DNA of 64,000 nucleotides from Clostridia bacterium (GTDB lineage Bacteria; Bacillota; Clostridia; Christensenellales; Borkfalkiaceae). The notes under the pieces were generated by a model. It saw only the letters and a program-made list of their open reading frames with translations, did no database searches and was not told the origin of the DNA. Made by a program: the position numbers and the translations under genes. The stretch is taken from NCBI GenBank assembly GCA_017558825.1, contig JAFYTO010000015.1, positions 1 through 64,000 on the forward strand. The letters run 5' to 3'. Every line of letters starts with the position of its first letter. Position 1 is the stretch's first letter. Below, piece after piece: positions 10,902 to 20,006 of this stretch.

Positions 10902-12209
10902 ATGAAAAAGACAAAATCTGGAATTGTGCTTTTTATCATCATTTTCTTTACGGCAATTTTAGCTGTTTTAGAATTTGCATCTTTTGCACTTCCATCGTTT
11001 ATAGCGAATGGAACTAAAAAGTACGTTGGTATTGCAAACACTATTCCGTTAGGTATAGACCTTCAAGGTGGTTACTATGCCGTATTAACGCCAAAGGCTG
11101 ACGGTTCAAACGATGAAGTTGACATTGACAAAGAGTTTGACAGTGCTGTTGACGTTTTAAGGCAACGTCTTGACAAAAAAGGTTATACAGAAGCAACTAT
11201 TACAATTCAAGGCGTTGGCGCAGATAGAGAAATTAGAGTTGAAGTTCCAGCGTTAGATGAAAACTACGAAGAGGTTTTAGAAATTATTTGTAGTGCAGGT
11301 GTTTTAACTTTTGAAGTTGAAGATTCCGTTAAACTTGAAGGTTCACACGTTAAAACTAGTTACGCTGGTTATGATAATGACGGTTTGCCTGTAGTTTACT
11401 TAGAGTTTACAGATGAAGGCCGTTCGTTATTTTCACAAATAACAGGCGAACTTGCTGGAACTGGCAAAACGCTTGATATTAAGCTTGACGGCACGGTTTA
11501 TTCTTCTGCAACGGTTAGCGAACAAATTACTAGCAATTCAGCAATAATTAGCGGTTTAAGCGACTTTGAAACGGCACAAAACATTGCGGCTGTAGTTGAA
11601 GGCGGTAGGCTTGAAATTAACTTTGAACTTGGCGAATCTAATAAGATTAGTGCATCACTTGGTGAAAATGCGCTTAAAGCGAGCGTTATTGCGGGTGCTA
11701 TTGGTTTATTAGTTATTTTTGCAATAATGATTTTAAAATATCGCGGTTTAGGTATAGTTGCATCTATTTCACTTTCTATTTACACTGTGCTTTTAATTGT
11801 TTTACTTGCGCTTATTCCTGTAGTTCAACTTACACTTCCAGGTATAGCGGGTATAATTTTATCTATAGGTATGGCGGTTGACGCAAACGTAATTATCTTT
11901 GAAAGAATAAGAGAAGAATACGTTGCGGGTAAAACGGTAATATCTTCAGTTAAAGCTGGTTATAGAAGAGCTTTCGTAACTATTTTTGACGGTAATATTA
12001 CAACAATTTTAGCAGCTATAATTTTATGGATTTTATGTCCAGGTACAATTAAGGGCTTTGCTATTACGCTTCTTATAGGTGTAGTATTATCAATGATTAC
12101 TGCTATTGTTTTATCAAGGTTTATATTAAAACTTTTAATGAATCTTTCTGAAAACAATAATAAGTTCCTTGGTCTTAAGAGGGAGGTTGTTTACGATGAA
12201 GAAGATTAA
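10902..12209 (+). CDS. secD: Protein translocase subunit SecD
   Basis: Proton-driven partner of SecYEG that helps pull preproteins through the membrane. At 435 residues it is of usual clostridial length: one N-terminal helix (about 7-30), the D1 motif GIDLQGGYY near 48, a large extracytoplasmic domain, then five helices including IGMAVDANVIIFERIREE, the conserved charged RND segment. GGGAGG precedes the ATG. Its last 14 bp overlap secF. Confidence 0.97.
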   Translation: MKKTKSGIVLFIIIFFTAILAVLEFASFALPSFIANGTKKYVGIANTIPLGIDLQGGYYAVLTPKADGSNDEVDIDKEFDSAVDVLRQRLDKKGYTEATITIQGVGADREIRVEVPALDENYEEVLEIICSAGVLTFEVEDSVKLEGSHVKTSYAGYDNDGLPVVYLEFTDEGRSLFSQITGELAGTGKTLDIKLDGTVYSSATVSEQITSNSAIISGLSDFETAQNIAAVVEGGRLEINFELGESNKISASLGENALKASVIAGAIGLLVIFAIMILKYRGLGIVASISLSIYTVLLIVLLALIPVVQLTLPGIAGIILSIGMAVDANVIIFERIREEYVAGKTVISSVKAGYRRAFVTIFDGNITTILAAIILWILCPGTIKGFAITLLIGVVLSMITAIVLSRFILKLLMNLSENNNKFLGLKREVVYDEED

Positions 12210-13269
12210 TGATTTAAATTTAAAAGTAGCAGAATGGTTTAAATATTTTGGCTCGTTTGCAGTAGCTTTAATTTTAACGGGTATAATTTTACTTTTAACA
12301 ATAGGAATGAACATCGGTCTTGACTTTGCAGGCGGTGCAACGGTAAACGTTTCACTCGGATCAGATTATAGTAACGGTGTATATGATAAAGAAGAAACTA
12401 AGGAACAAATTTTAAATCTTCTTAAAGAAGAGGGATTTAACGTTAGTGAGGGTAAAGAGCGTTGGTCTGGTGAAGACAATACTACTTTAGAAATTGGTAT
12501 AGAATACGGCGATAAAAAAAGTGGTGACGATGCTGAATATCAAGAGCAATTCTTAAATTCTATTCAAGGCACTGAAGCTGAAAATTTTGAAGACGGTATA
12601 CTTTTCAAGATAAGCGAGCTTGTAAAACAAACTGATAACACTTTTGTTAAAGACGATTGTTCAGCTCAAATAGTTGGCGCGTCAACAGCTCGCACACTTC
12701 TTAAAAACGCTATAATTGCAGCGTCAGTTGCCGTTGTTGTAATGCTTATTTACATTATGATAAGGTTTACGGTTGCATCTGGTTTGGCAGCAATTGTTTC
12801 ACTTTGTCACGACGTGTTTATTATGATTACATTATGCACTATCTTCCAAGTGCAAATAAACACAACGTTTATTGCTGCTATCATTACGGTTATTGGTTAC
12901 TCAATTAACGCTACTATCGTTATCTTTGACAGAGTAAGAGAACTCAAAAAATTAAACTCTCTTAAAGATGCTAGCGATAGCGAAATTGTTAACTTGGCAG
13001 TTAAGAACACTTTAACTAGAACAATTTACACAACAATAACAACGTTACTTGTAATTGTGGTTTTAGCGGTTGTTTGCTCTTTGATGGGCGTTTCTACAAT
13101 GGCAGAATTTGCGCTCCCAATAATATTTGGTTTACTTGCAGGTACGTACTCGTCAGTATTCCTTGCAACTCCACTTTGGGTATATATAAGAAAGCTTGGC
13201 GCAAAAATGAAACAAACAAAAAAAAGTAAAAAAAGCATAAAAAATTTAAAGGTGGAGGACGGGATATAA
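12196..13269 (+). CDS. secF: Protein translocase subunit SecF
   Basis: Heterodimer partner of SecD, 357 residues. The D1-like motif GLDFAGGATVNV follows the first helix, and the RND core segment is IGYSINATIVIFDRVRE near 240. I choose ATG at 12196 because GGGAGG lies at the expected distance inside the end of secD; an upstream in-frame TTG at 12169 has no support. The C-terminus is Lys-rich. Its stop codon lies inside a hairpin that probably ends the secDF transcript. Confidence 0.96.
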   Translation: MKKINDLNLKVAEWFKYFGSFAVALILTGIILLLTIGMNIGLDFAGGATVNVSLGSDYSNGVYDKEETKEQILNLLKEEGFNVSEGKERWSGEDNTTLEIGIEYGDKKSGDDAEYQEQFLNSIQGTEAENFEDGILFKISELVKQTDNTFVKDDCSAQIVGASTARTLLKNAIIAASVAVVVMLIYIMIRFTVASGLAAIVSLCHDVFIMITLCTIFQVQINTTFIAAIITVIGYSINATIVIFDRVRELKKLNSLKDASDSEIVNLAVKNTLTRTIYTTITTLLVIVVLAVVCSLMGVSTMAEFALPIIFGLLAGTYSSVFLATPLWVYIRKLGAKMKQTKKSKKSIKNLKVEDGI

Positions 13270-13288
13270 TATCCCGTCCCTTTATTTT
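13257..13288 (+). terminator. Palindromic hairpin at the secF stop codon
   Basis: GGACGGGATAT and ATATCCCGTCC are perfect 11-bp arms separated by one base, so the RNA loop would open to about 5 nt. The following run (CCTTTATTTT) is only moderately T-rich, so termination may be partial. Confidence 0.7.
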
Positions 13289-13312
13289 AAAACGTAAGAA
13301 GGATAATTTGCT

Positions 13313-15355
13313 ATGAAAATTTTACAAAAGCAATACACACAAGAAGAACTTAATAGCATAAAAAATCTTTCAGAAGCGTGCAATTTGCTTAATGAAACCA
13401 CTGCTATTTTATATTCGCGCGGGTATGATACGCTAGAAAAGGTAGACGGCTTTTTAAACGCTGGCAAGCACAATTTTTTTAGTCCGTTTACTTTAAGTGG
13501 GGTAAAAGAAGCAGTAGAAAGAATTAATCAAGCAAAAGAGGGCGGAGAAACAGTTGTAATTTACGGCGATTATGATGCAGACGGTATTTGTGCGACCACC
13601 GTGTTATATAGAACGCTAATTGAATATGGCGTAAACGTGTATGCCGTCGTGCCAGAAAGGGAGGACGGTTACGGTCTTTCACAAAAAACCATTGATGACG
13701 TTTGTGAAAATCTTTTCCCCGACCTTTTAATAACCGTTGACTGTGGCATTAGTTCATATAATGAAGTTGAATATTTAAAAGATTTAGGGGTGGACGTTAT
13801 TGTTACCGACCACCACGAATTACCTAGCGTTTTACCAGATTGCACGGTTATAAATTGTAAGTTAAAAAACCAAGACTATCCGTTTGATTTTCTTTGCGGT
13901 GCCGGCGTTGCGTACAAACTTTGCTACGCGCTAATTGGAGAAAAGGCAAATAAATATTTAGATATTGTTTCGCTTGCAACAGTGGCAGACAGTATGCCTC
14001 TTATTAGCGAAAATCGTGATATTGTTAGCGAAGGTATTAAAAACATAAAAAGTGGTAAGGTTTGCAAGGCAATAAAATCGCTTATTGAAATTTCTGGCAT
14101 TAAAGAAATAACTGCGTCATCACTTGCATTTGGTGTAGCTCCAAGAGTAAACGCTGCTGGGCGTATGGGCGATGCAAACTCGGCATTAAAAACTTTTTTA
14201 AGCGACAGTGACGTTATAGTGAAAGAACTTTCTATGGCATTATCTAATTACAACATAGGTAGACAAGCAGAATGTGAGAATTTGTACGCTAAAGTTAAAG
14301 AAATGCTTAAAACGAAAGGCAACTACGATAGTGTTATAGTGCTTTACGGTAAAGATTTTATAAATGGAATTTTAGGCATTGTAAGCGCGCGTATTACGGA
14401 AGAATTTAATAAGCCTACAATATTGTTTTCTAAAATAGATGAATATTTACACGGCTCTGCACGCAGTATTGACGGTATAAATATTTTTGAAGCAATAGGT
14501 GCTTGTTCTAAAAGTTTAATAGATTACGGTGGGCATGCTCAAGCTGCCGGCGTAACTATAGAAGAAGAAAATTTAGAACGTTTTGCTTTGGAATTAAATT
14601 CTTATATAACAGAAAATTACAAAGATAAAACTCTTGAAAAAACCATTGAAATAGACTGCTACGTTAACGGAAGGTTTGGCGAAAGGCTTGCAAGTGAAAT
14701 GTTGCTCTTTGAGCCTTGCGGTCAAGGCAATAAAAAGCCTGTATTTGCCGTTGATATAGATGCTGTTAATGCTGGTCCAATAAAAGAGGGTTCTAAGCAC
14801 GTTTCATTTTCAACAAAGTATAATGACTTTATGTATTTTAACGGCTTAAATAACGTGGAATTTTTAAAAAGCAAAGAGGCAAAAACGGTTATTTTTGAGC
14901 CGAATTTATCTAACTTTAAAGGTAGAAATTATCTTAAAGGATACGTTAAGCAAGTTGTAAAAAGAGATGATAAAGAAATTTATGTAAAACTTGAATATTT
15001 AAAAAACTTGTTTTTTAACTTAAAAACAAGCAATGACGTTTCTTTAGTATTAAGCGAGGCAAAAGCCAATTTAAGCGAGCAAGAAAGTTTAGAAAATTTA
15101 AGTGTAGATAGGTTAATTTTTGCAAGCGTATATAAGGCTATTATTGGCAAGGTAAACGAAGGTGCAAAAACTATAAACGACTTATTTTTATTAAACGTGC
15201 AAGATTTACCTTTAATTCAGGTTGTTTTTGCGGTTTGCGTATTTATAGAACTTGGATTAGTAAAACTTGAAGATGGCTCAATTTTAATAAATAAAAGCGA
15301 AAAAAGCAGTTTAGAAAACTCTTTAATTTACAAAAACGTAAAAAGTTTAAAATAG
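13313..15355 (+). CDS. recJ: Single-stranded-DNA-specific exonuclease RecJ
   Basis: 5'-3' ssDNA exonuclease of recombination and repair, 680 residues. The DHH phosphoesterase core carries GDYDADGICATT (near 82) and VTDHHELP (near 162). The DHHA1 domain includes the DYGGHAQAAGVTIE region near 400, followed by an OB-fold region and a less conserved C-terminal extension of about 120 residues. The site AGAAGGAT precedes the ATG. It leads the run recJ-relA-MBL-hemZ with gaps of 7 bp or less. Confidence 0.95.
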   Translation: MKILQKQYTQEELNSIKNLSEACNLLNETTAILYSRGYDTLEKVDGFLNAGKHNFFSPFTLSGVKEAVERINQAKEGGETVVIYGDYDADGICATTVLYRTLIEYGVNVYAVVPEREDGYGLSQKTIDDVCENLFPDLLITVDCGISSYNEVEYLKDLGVDVIVTDHHELPSVLPDCTVINCKLKNQDYPFDFLCGAGVAYKLCYALIGEKANKYLDIVSLATVADSMPLISENRDIVSEGIKNIKSGKVCKAIKSLIEISGIKEITASSLAFGVAPRVNAAGRMGDANSALKTFLSDSDVIVKELSMALSNYNIGRQAECENLYAKVKEMLKTKGNYDSVIVLYGKDFINGILGIVSARITEEFNKPTILFSKIDEYLHGSARSIDGINIFEAIGACSKSLIDYGGHAQAAGVTIEEENLERFALELNSYITENYKDKTLEKTIEIDCYVNGRFGERLASEMLLFEPCGQGNKKPVFAVDIDAVNAGPIKEGSKHVSFSTKYNDFMYFNGLNNVEFLKSKEAKTVIFEPNLSNFKGRNYLKGYVKQVVKRDDKEIYVKLEYLKNLFFNLKTSNDVSLVLSEAKANLSEQESLENLSVDRLIFASVYKAIIGKVNEGAKTINDLFLLNVQDLPLIQVVFAVCVFIELGLVKLEDGSILINKSEKSSLENSLIYKNVKSLK

Positions 15356-15362
15356 GTGAAAA

Positions 15363-17507
15363 ATGGAAAACGTTACACTTTTAGAGAAAATTAAAAGCAT
15401 ATATCCGCCTGATGAAGCGGACGCCATTATTCGCGCCTATTATTTTGCAAAAGAAGCGCATTTAAATCAAAAGCGTGCTTCAGGCGAAGAATATTTTACA
15501 CACCCTTGCGCCGTGGTTGATATTTTAATTGGTTTGAGTATGGACGCTAATACTTTGACCGCCGCCTTTTTGCATGACGTTTTAGAGGATACGTCTTTTT
15601 CAGCAAGTGACATTAAAAAAGAGTTTGGCGAAGAAGTTTTAGAGCTTGTTGAGGGCGTTACAAAACTTGAAAAAATTGAATTTAAATCTCAAGAAGAAGA
15701 GCAAGCTGAAAATTTTAAAAAGATTTTCGTTTCTATGGCAAAAGACATAAGAGTAATTATTATTAAACTTGCCGATAGGCTTCATAATATGCGTTCGCTT
15801 AACTTCTTATCACACGAAAGGCAATTCCGTATGGCAAATGAAACACTTGAAATTTTTGCCCCACTTGCCGGCAGGCTTGGTATTTCGCAAATTAAGTGTG
15901 AACTTGAAGATTTGTGTCTTAAATATATAGACCCAGAAATGTATGAATACTTGTCTGTTAACATTAATCAAAAAATTGGTGAAAGGCAAGAATTTGTTAA
16001 TTTAGTAGTTGCCGTATTAAAAGAAATTTTACAAGAAAGCAACATTAAAGGCGAGGTTTTTGGTAGAAAGAAGCACTTCTATAGCATTTATAAAAAAATG
16101 AAAAAGAAGGGCGTTGCGCTTGACCAAATTTACGATCTTACCGCCGTAAGAGTTTTGGTAAATACTGTTGACGAGTGCTATGAACTTTTAGGTAAAATTC
16201 ACAAGCGTTGGAACCCAATGCCAGGTAGAATTAAAGACTATATTGCAATGCCTAAAGAAAATATGTACCAAAGTTTGCACACTACGGTAGTAACTACTTT
16301 CGGTCAAATTTTTGAAATTCAAATTAGAACTTATGAAATGAACAATACCGCTGAATACGGTATTGCTGCGCATTGGCAATATAAAGAACATAAAACGTCT
16401 GCTAACGAAATGGATAGGCGCCTTGCTTGGATAAGGGAAACTATGGACCTTCAAGGCGGTTTTAAAGACAGTAAAGAGTTTTTAGATTCCGTTAAAGACG
16501 TATATAACAGCGAGCTTTTAGTATTTACGCCAAAAGGAAAGGTTATAAGCTTAATAAAAGGTAGTACGGCTATTGACTTTGCTTATAGAATTCACACTGA
16601 AATAGGTAACAAGTGTACAGGCGTTAGAGTTAACGGTAAAATTGTTCCGTTAACCACCGTTTTAGAAACGGGTAACGTTGTTGAAATTATAACTTCTAAC
16701 TCAAGTAAAGGTCCTTCTTGGGACTGGCTTAAGGTTGTTAAAACAACCAGCGCACGCGCTAAAATAAAGGCGTTCTTTAGGCGTGAAATGGCAGAAGACG
16801 CTATAAGAACAGGCAAGCAAATGCTTGAAATAGAAGCTAAAAACAGAGGTTATAACTTTGGCGAATTATTAACTTCGCAATGCTTTGAAAAGGTTGGAGC
16901 AAAGCTCTCGTTTGCTGGTGTTGATGAAATGTACGCCGCAGTTGGTTGTGGAGCGGTAACCGTAAACCAAGTTTTAATAAAAGTTCTTGATTTCCATAAA
17001 AAAGAAGCTCCGCCTGTTTATCGCTACCCAACTAGCGCAACTTCAAAAGTCGTTCACTCTACAGGAGACGTTTCTATAAAGGGTGTTGACGGTCTTTTAA
17101 TCAGATTTGCAAGGTGCTGCAACCCTGTTCCAGGCGATAAAATAGTAGGTTTTGTATCTCGTGGTCGCGGAGCAATGGTGCATAGAGCAGACTGTCCTAA
17201 CATGCGCTATGAGGACAAGGAAAGGCTTTTAGAAGCTTCTTGGACAGGAAAGAAAGGCGAGGCTGGTTACACTGTAAATCTTCGCATTAACGCTGAGGAA
17301 GACGCATCTTTACTTTCCATTGTTTCAAACGGTTGCAAAAAGAATAATTTGTTTATTTTAGCGGTTAACGGTAGAATTGATAATAAAAATCACGTTTCTA
17401 TTCTTGATATAACTCTTAAAATCAACAAAAAAGAAGATATTGATAATCTTGTTAGAGATTTAAAAGCAGACCCTACTATTATAGACGTTTATAGGTTTAC
17501 AAACTAA
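15363..17507 (+). CDS. relA: Bifunctional (p)ppGpp synthetase/hydrolase RelA/SpoT (Rel)
   Basis: Stringent-response enzyme that makes and degrades (p)ppGpp. The 714-residue protein has all domains in order: HD hydrolase (H71-D72 in HDVLEDT), synthetase domain with MYQSLHTTVV near 300, TGS domain starting VFTPKGKVISL near 385, a zinc-finger/helical segment with CCNPVPGD near 585, and a C-terminal ACT domain. The intact HD motif indicates a bifunctional Rel. AGGTGA lies before the ATG. Confidence 0.97.
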   Translation: MENVTLLEKIKSIYPPDEADAIIRAYYFAKEAHLNQKRASGEEYFTHPCAVVDILIGLSMDANTLTAAFLHDVLEDTSFSASDIKKEFGEEVLELVEGVTKLEKIEFKSQEEEQAENFKKIFVSMAKDIRVIIIKLADRLHNMRSLNFLSHERQFRMANETLEIFAPLAGRLGISQIKCELEDLCLKYIDPEMYEYLSVNINQKIGERQEFVNLVVAVLKEILQESNIKGEVFGRKKHFYSIYKKMKKKGVALDQIYDLTAVRVLVNTVDECYELLGKIHKRWNPMPGRIKDYIAMPKENMYQSLHTTVVTTFGQIFEIQIRTYEMNNTAEYGIAAHWQYKEHKTSANEMDRRLAWIRETMDLQGGFKDSKEFLDSVKDVYNSELLVFTPKGKVISLIKGSTAIDFAYRIHTEIGNKCTGVRVNGKIVPLTTVLETGNVVEIITSNSSKGPSWDWLKVVKTTSARAKIKAFFRREMAEDAIRTGKQMLEIEAKNRGYNFGELLTSQCFEKVGAKLSFAGVDEMYAAVGCGAVTVNQVLIKVLDFHKKEAPPVYRYPTSATSKVVHSTGDVSIKGVDGLLIRFARCCNPVPGDKIVGFVSRGRGAMVHRADCPNMRYEDKERLLEASWTGKKGEAGYTVNLRINAEEDASLLSIVSNGCKKNNLFILAVNGRIDNKNHVSILDITLKINKKEDIDNLVRDLKADPTIIDVYRFTN

Positions 17508-17508
17508 T

Positions 17509-18126
17509 ATGGAATTAAAAGTATATCACTTGGGCGCTTTGCAAACGAATTGTTACGTTTTAATTAACGAGTTGACGCGTGAAGCAGTTGCTATAGACGT
17601 TGGAGCAAATCCTGCCCTTTTACAACTTGAACAGTTAAAGCATAATTTTAAAATAAAACACGTTTTGCTAACTCACGGCCATTTTGACCATATTGGCGGA
17701 GCATACGCTTTGCAAAAAGCTGGTGCAAAAGTTTATATTGGCAAAGATGAAAGCGAGTTTATAAATGACGGCAACCTTAATTTAGGCTCAGTTTTTGGCG
17801 ACCCCGTTACTCCTTTTGAAATAGAAGAGTATTTGACTGACGGGCAAAAAATTACGCTTTCCGGCATTGAGTTTTTAGTTATAAAAACTCCGGGGCACAC
17901 AAAAGGCGGCGTTACCTATAAAGTAGGCGATATGCTCTTTTGCGGAGACGTTTTGTTTAAAGGAAGTTTTGGCAGAGTTGACTTTCCTACAGGAGACTAT
18001 TTAGCGCTTAAAAATTCCGCAAAAAAACTCTTTGAAATTAGCGGCGCTACGCTTTATTCAGGGCACGGCGAATTAACTACTACTAACGAAGAAAAATTAA
18101 CAAATCCAATAAATTTTTATGATTGA
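17509..18126 (+). CDS. MBL-fold metallo-hydrolase (glyoxalase II-like)
   Basis: A 205-residue metallo-beta-lactamase-fold protein. The metal motif is THGHFDHIGG (H56, H58, D60, H61), with later ligands in TPGHTKGG, FCGDVLF and YSGHGELT. These short proteins resemble glyoxalase II but lack its C-terminal substrate domain; the true substrate is unknown. It begins 1 bp after relA and overlaps hemZ by 8 bp, so the three are probably translationally coupled. The relA-MBL-hemZ order is common in Clostridia. Confidence 0.9.
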   Translation: MELKVYHLGALQTNCYVLINELTREAVAIDVGANPALLQLEQLKHNFKIKHVLLTHGHFDHIGGAYALQKAGAKVYIGKDESEFINDGNLNLGSVFGDPVTPFEIEEYLTDGQKITLSGIEFLVIKTPGHTKGGVTYKVGDMLFCGDVLFKGSFGRVDFPTGDYLALKNSAKKLFEISGATLYSGHGELTTTNEEKLTNPINFYD

Positions 18127-19477
18127 AACAAACAGATTAGATTATAAAAAAGATTTAGAAGAAGTTGCCGTTATGTTTGACGGGGGCGATGCCGTTAAGG
18201 TAGCGCATACTCAGCAAACTATTGGCAACACTTTTATTGACGAATATTTAGTTGACGGCACGTTATATCGCTTTAAAAACGAGCGTGTTACAAGTGGCTT
18301 ACTTGAATTAAAACGCTTTGAAAAACGCTTTTCAAAACTTGGGCTTTACTCAATTTTTAAGCAAAGGTTTAACGCTCAATTCGAGTGGGGTGCGCTTACT
18401 GGCATAAGACCTGTAAAAATGGCGTATTCCGCTTTGGACTTTGAAAAAGAGTTTAAAGAAGTTTTTGACGTTATGCCTAAAAAGATAGAGCTTGTTAAAG
18501 ATATTATTGAAACTCAACGCGGTTTAATTGATAAAAACAGCGAGTATGACGGGCTTTTTGTAGGTATTCCGTTTTGCCCTTCAAGGTGCACTTATTGCTC
18601 CTTTATTTCAAGTGAAATTGCCAAAGAAAAAAATATTGACGAGTATATAAATTGCTTAGTTAAAGAAATTAACGAAGGGTTAAAATTACTTAAAAATCCA
18701 CGTTCAATTTACGTTGGTGGCGGAACGCCCGTTGCGCTTAAAAACGAGCACTTAATAGCCGTTTTGACGGCTTTAAAGCCACTTCTAAACTCTATTAAAG
18801 AGTTTACCGTTGAAGCGGGCAGACCAGATGCAATAAACAGTGAAAATCTTAAAATTTTAAAAGATTTTGGAGTTACTAGAATTTGCGTTAATCCACAAAC
18901 TTTTTCTAATAAAACGCTTGAACTTATTGGTAGAAAGCATACGGCAGAAAGCGTTATTGAAAAGTATTATTTGGCTAAGTCTTATGGCTTTGATATCAAC
19001 ATGGATATTATTGCAGGTTTAACTAATGAAAGCTTTTTAGATTTTAAAAACACGGTTGACACCGTTATAAAACTTTCTCCAGACAACTTTACCGTGCATA
19101 CGCTTTGCTTAAAAAACGGTTCCAAACTCAAAGAGCAAGAAAGCCGTTTAAGAGAGGGCGAAATTACTAAAATGATAGATTATGCTAGGTTAAAAGCGAG
19201 CGAAAACGGTTATAATCCGTATTACTTATACCGCCAAAAATATTCGGCTAGCAATTTAGAAAACGTAGGTTATAGCAAAAAGGGTAAAGAGTGTATATAC
19301 AACATTGACGTTATGGAAGAAACATCTAATAACGTTGCGTGCGGTGCAAACGCCGTTTCTAAACTTGTAATTCCAAGCGAGAACCGTATAGAAAGGTATG
19401 GAAATCCTAAAAACATAGCAACTTATATTCAAAAAATTGATGAAATAATAAAAAGCAAGCGTGAACTTTATAATTAA
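18119..19477 (+). CDS. hemZ: Coproporphyrinogen dehydrogenase HemZ-like radical SAM protein
   Basis: A 452-residue radical SAM protein. The 4Fe-4S motif is CPSRCTYC (C153, C157, C160), followed by YVGGGTP. The roughly 140-residue N-terminal extension is characteristic of HemZ and distinguishes it from HemN/HemW. HemZ is annotated as oxygen-independent coproporphyrinogen III oxidation, but no other heme genes are present here, so activity is not certain. It ends the recJ-relA-MBL-hemZ run. Confidence 0.88.
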   Translation: MIETNRLDYKKDLEEVAVMFDGGDAVKVAHTQQTIGNTFIDEYLVDGTLYRFKNERVTSGLLELKRFEKRFSKLGLYSIFKQRFNAQFEWGALTGIRPVKMAYSALDFEKEFKEVFDVMPKKIELVKDIIETQRGLIDKNSEYDGLFVGIPFCPSRCTYCSFISSEIAKEKNIDEYINCLVKEINEGLKLLKNPRSIYVGGGTPVALKNEHLIAVLTALKPLLNSIKEFTVEAGRPDAINSENLKILKDFGVTRICVNPQTFSNKTLELIGRKHTAESVIEKYYLAKSYGFDINMDIIAGLTNESFLDFKNTVDTVIKLSPDNFTVHTLCLKNGSKLKEQESRLREGEITKMIDYARLKASENGYNPYYLYRQKYSASNLENVGYSKKGKECIYNIDVMEETSNNVACGANAVSKLVIPSENRIERYGNPKNIATYIQKIDEIIKSKRELYN

Positions 19478-19490
19478 GGCTAAAAAACGT

Positions 19491-19519
19491 TTGCGTTTTT
19501 AATAAATATATGTTAATAT
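19491..19519 (+). promoter_or_regulatory. Probable promoter of rpsO
   Basis: TTGCGT (19491-19496), 17 bp, TAATAT (19514-19519), giving a leader of about 80 nt before rpsO. Confidence 0.6.
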
Positions 19520-19525
19520 ATTTAC

Positions 19526-19608
19526 ATACTTTAGGCAGGGTTTTGGCGAATACTCAACGCATTGCTCTGTTTAATAGCAAATATTTCCATAATGGAGGAT
19601 AAATTAAA
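19526..19608 (+). promoter_or_regulatory. Structured rpsO leader, candidate S15 autoregulatory element
   Basis: CAGGG (19536-19540) can pair with CTCTG (19565-19569), and inside it GCG (19546-19548) with CGC (19558-19560), making a two-step hairpin upstream of the GGAGG site. Many bacteria regulate rpsO by S15 binding its own leader; that this leader does so is inference. Confidence 0.4.
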
Positions 19609-19872
19609 ATGGAAAAAGTAACAAAATCACAAGTAATTGAAACTTACAAAACTCACGATGGTGACACAGGTTCTGCAGAAGTTCAAATCGCGCTTTTAAC
19701 TACGCGCATTAACCACCTTAACGAGCACCTTAAAGCCAACAAGAACGACAATCACTCAAGGCGTGGCCTTATGAAAATGGTTGGTCGTAGAAAAGGTCTT
19801 CTTGACTACCTTAAATCTAAGGATATCGAAGCATACAGAGCACTCATTGCTAAACTCGGTCTTAGAAAATAA
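19609..19872 (+). CDS. rpsO: 30S ribosomal protein S15
   Basis: An 87-residue protein (family usually 88-89). It shows the four-helix 16S-binding pattern with [17 protein letters not shown], then [24 protein letters not shown] strong GGAGG site precedes the ATG. Its codons differ from neighbours in the way typical of highly expressed genes. A strong terminator separates it from pnp, although the rpsO-pnp order is classic. Confidence 0.98.
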   Translation: MEKVTKSQVIETYKTHDGDTGSAEVQIALLTTRINHLNEHLKANKNDNHSRRGLMKMVGRRKGLLDYLKSKDIEAYRALIAKLGLRK

Positions 19873-19880
19873 AAAAACAA

Positions 19881-19907
19881 GGAGTGGCAACAACCACTCC
19901 TTTTTTT
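19881..19907 (+). terminator. Rho-independent terminator of rpsO
   Basis: GGAGTGG, loop CAACAA, CCACTCC, then seven T residues. Confidence 0.95.
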
Positions 19908-19955
19908 CTATTTAAGAATTTCAAGAAGAACTTTTATATTTATCTTAAATGCGTT

Positions 19956-19974
19956 CCAATAAAGTATTTATTGG
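19956..19974 (+). promoter_or_regulatory. Inverted repeat upstream of pnp
   Basis: CCAATAAA-GTA-TTTATTGG is a perfect 8-bp inverted repeat 32 bp before the pnp start. A weak TATAAA follows at 19978-19983. It could be an operator or, if transcription starts upstream, a leader hairpin. I see no strong -35. Confidence 0.45.
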
Positions 19975-20006
19975 TGTTATAAATTAGAGTATAAAAGGAG
20001 AAAAAG

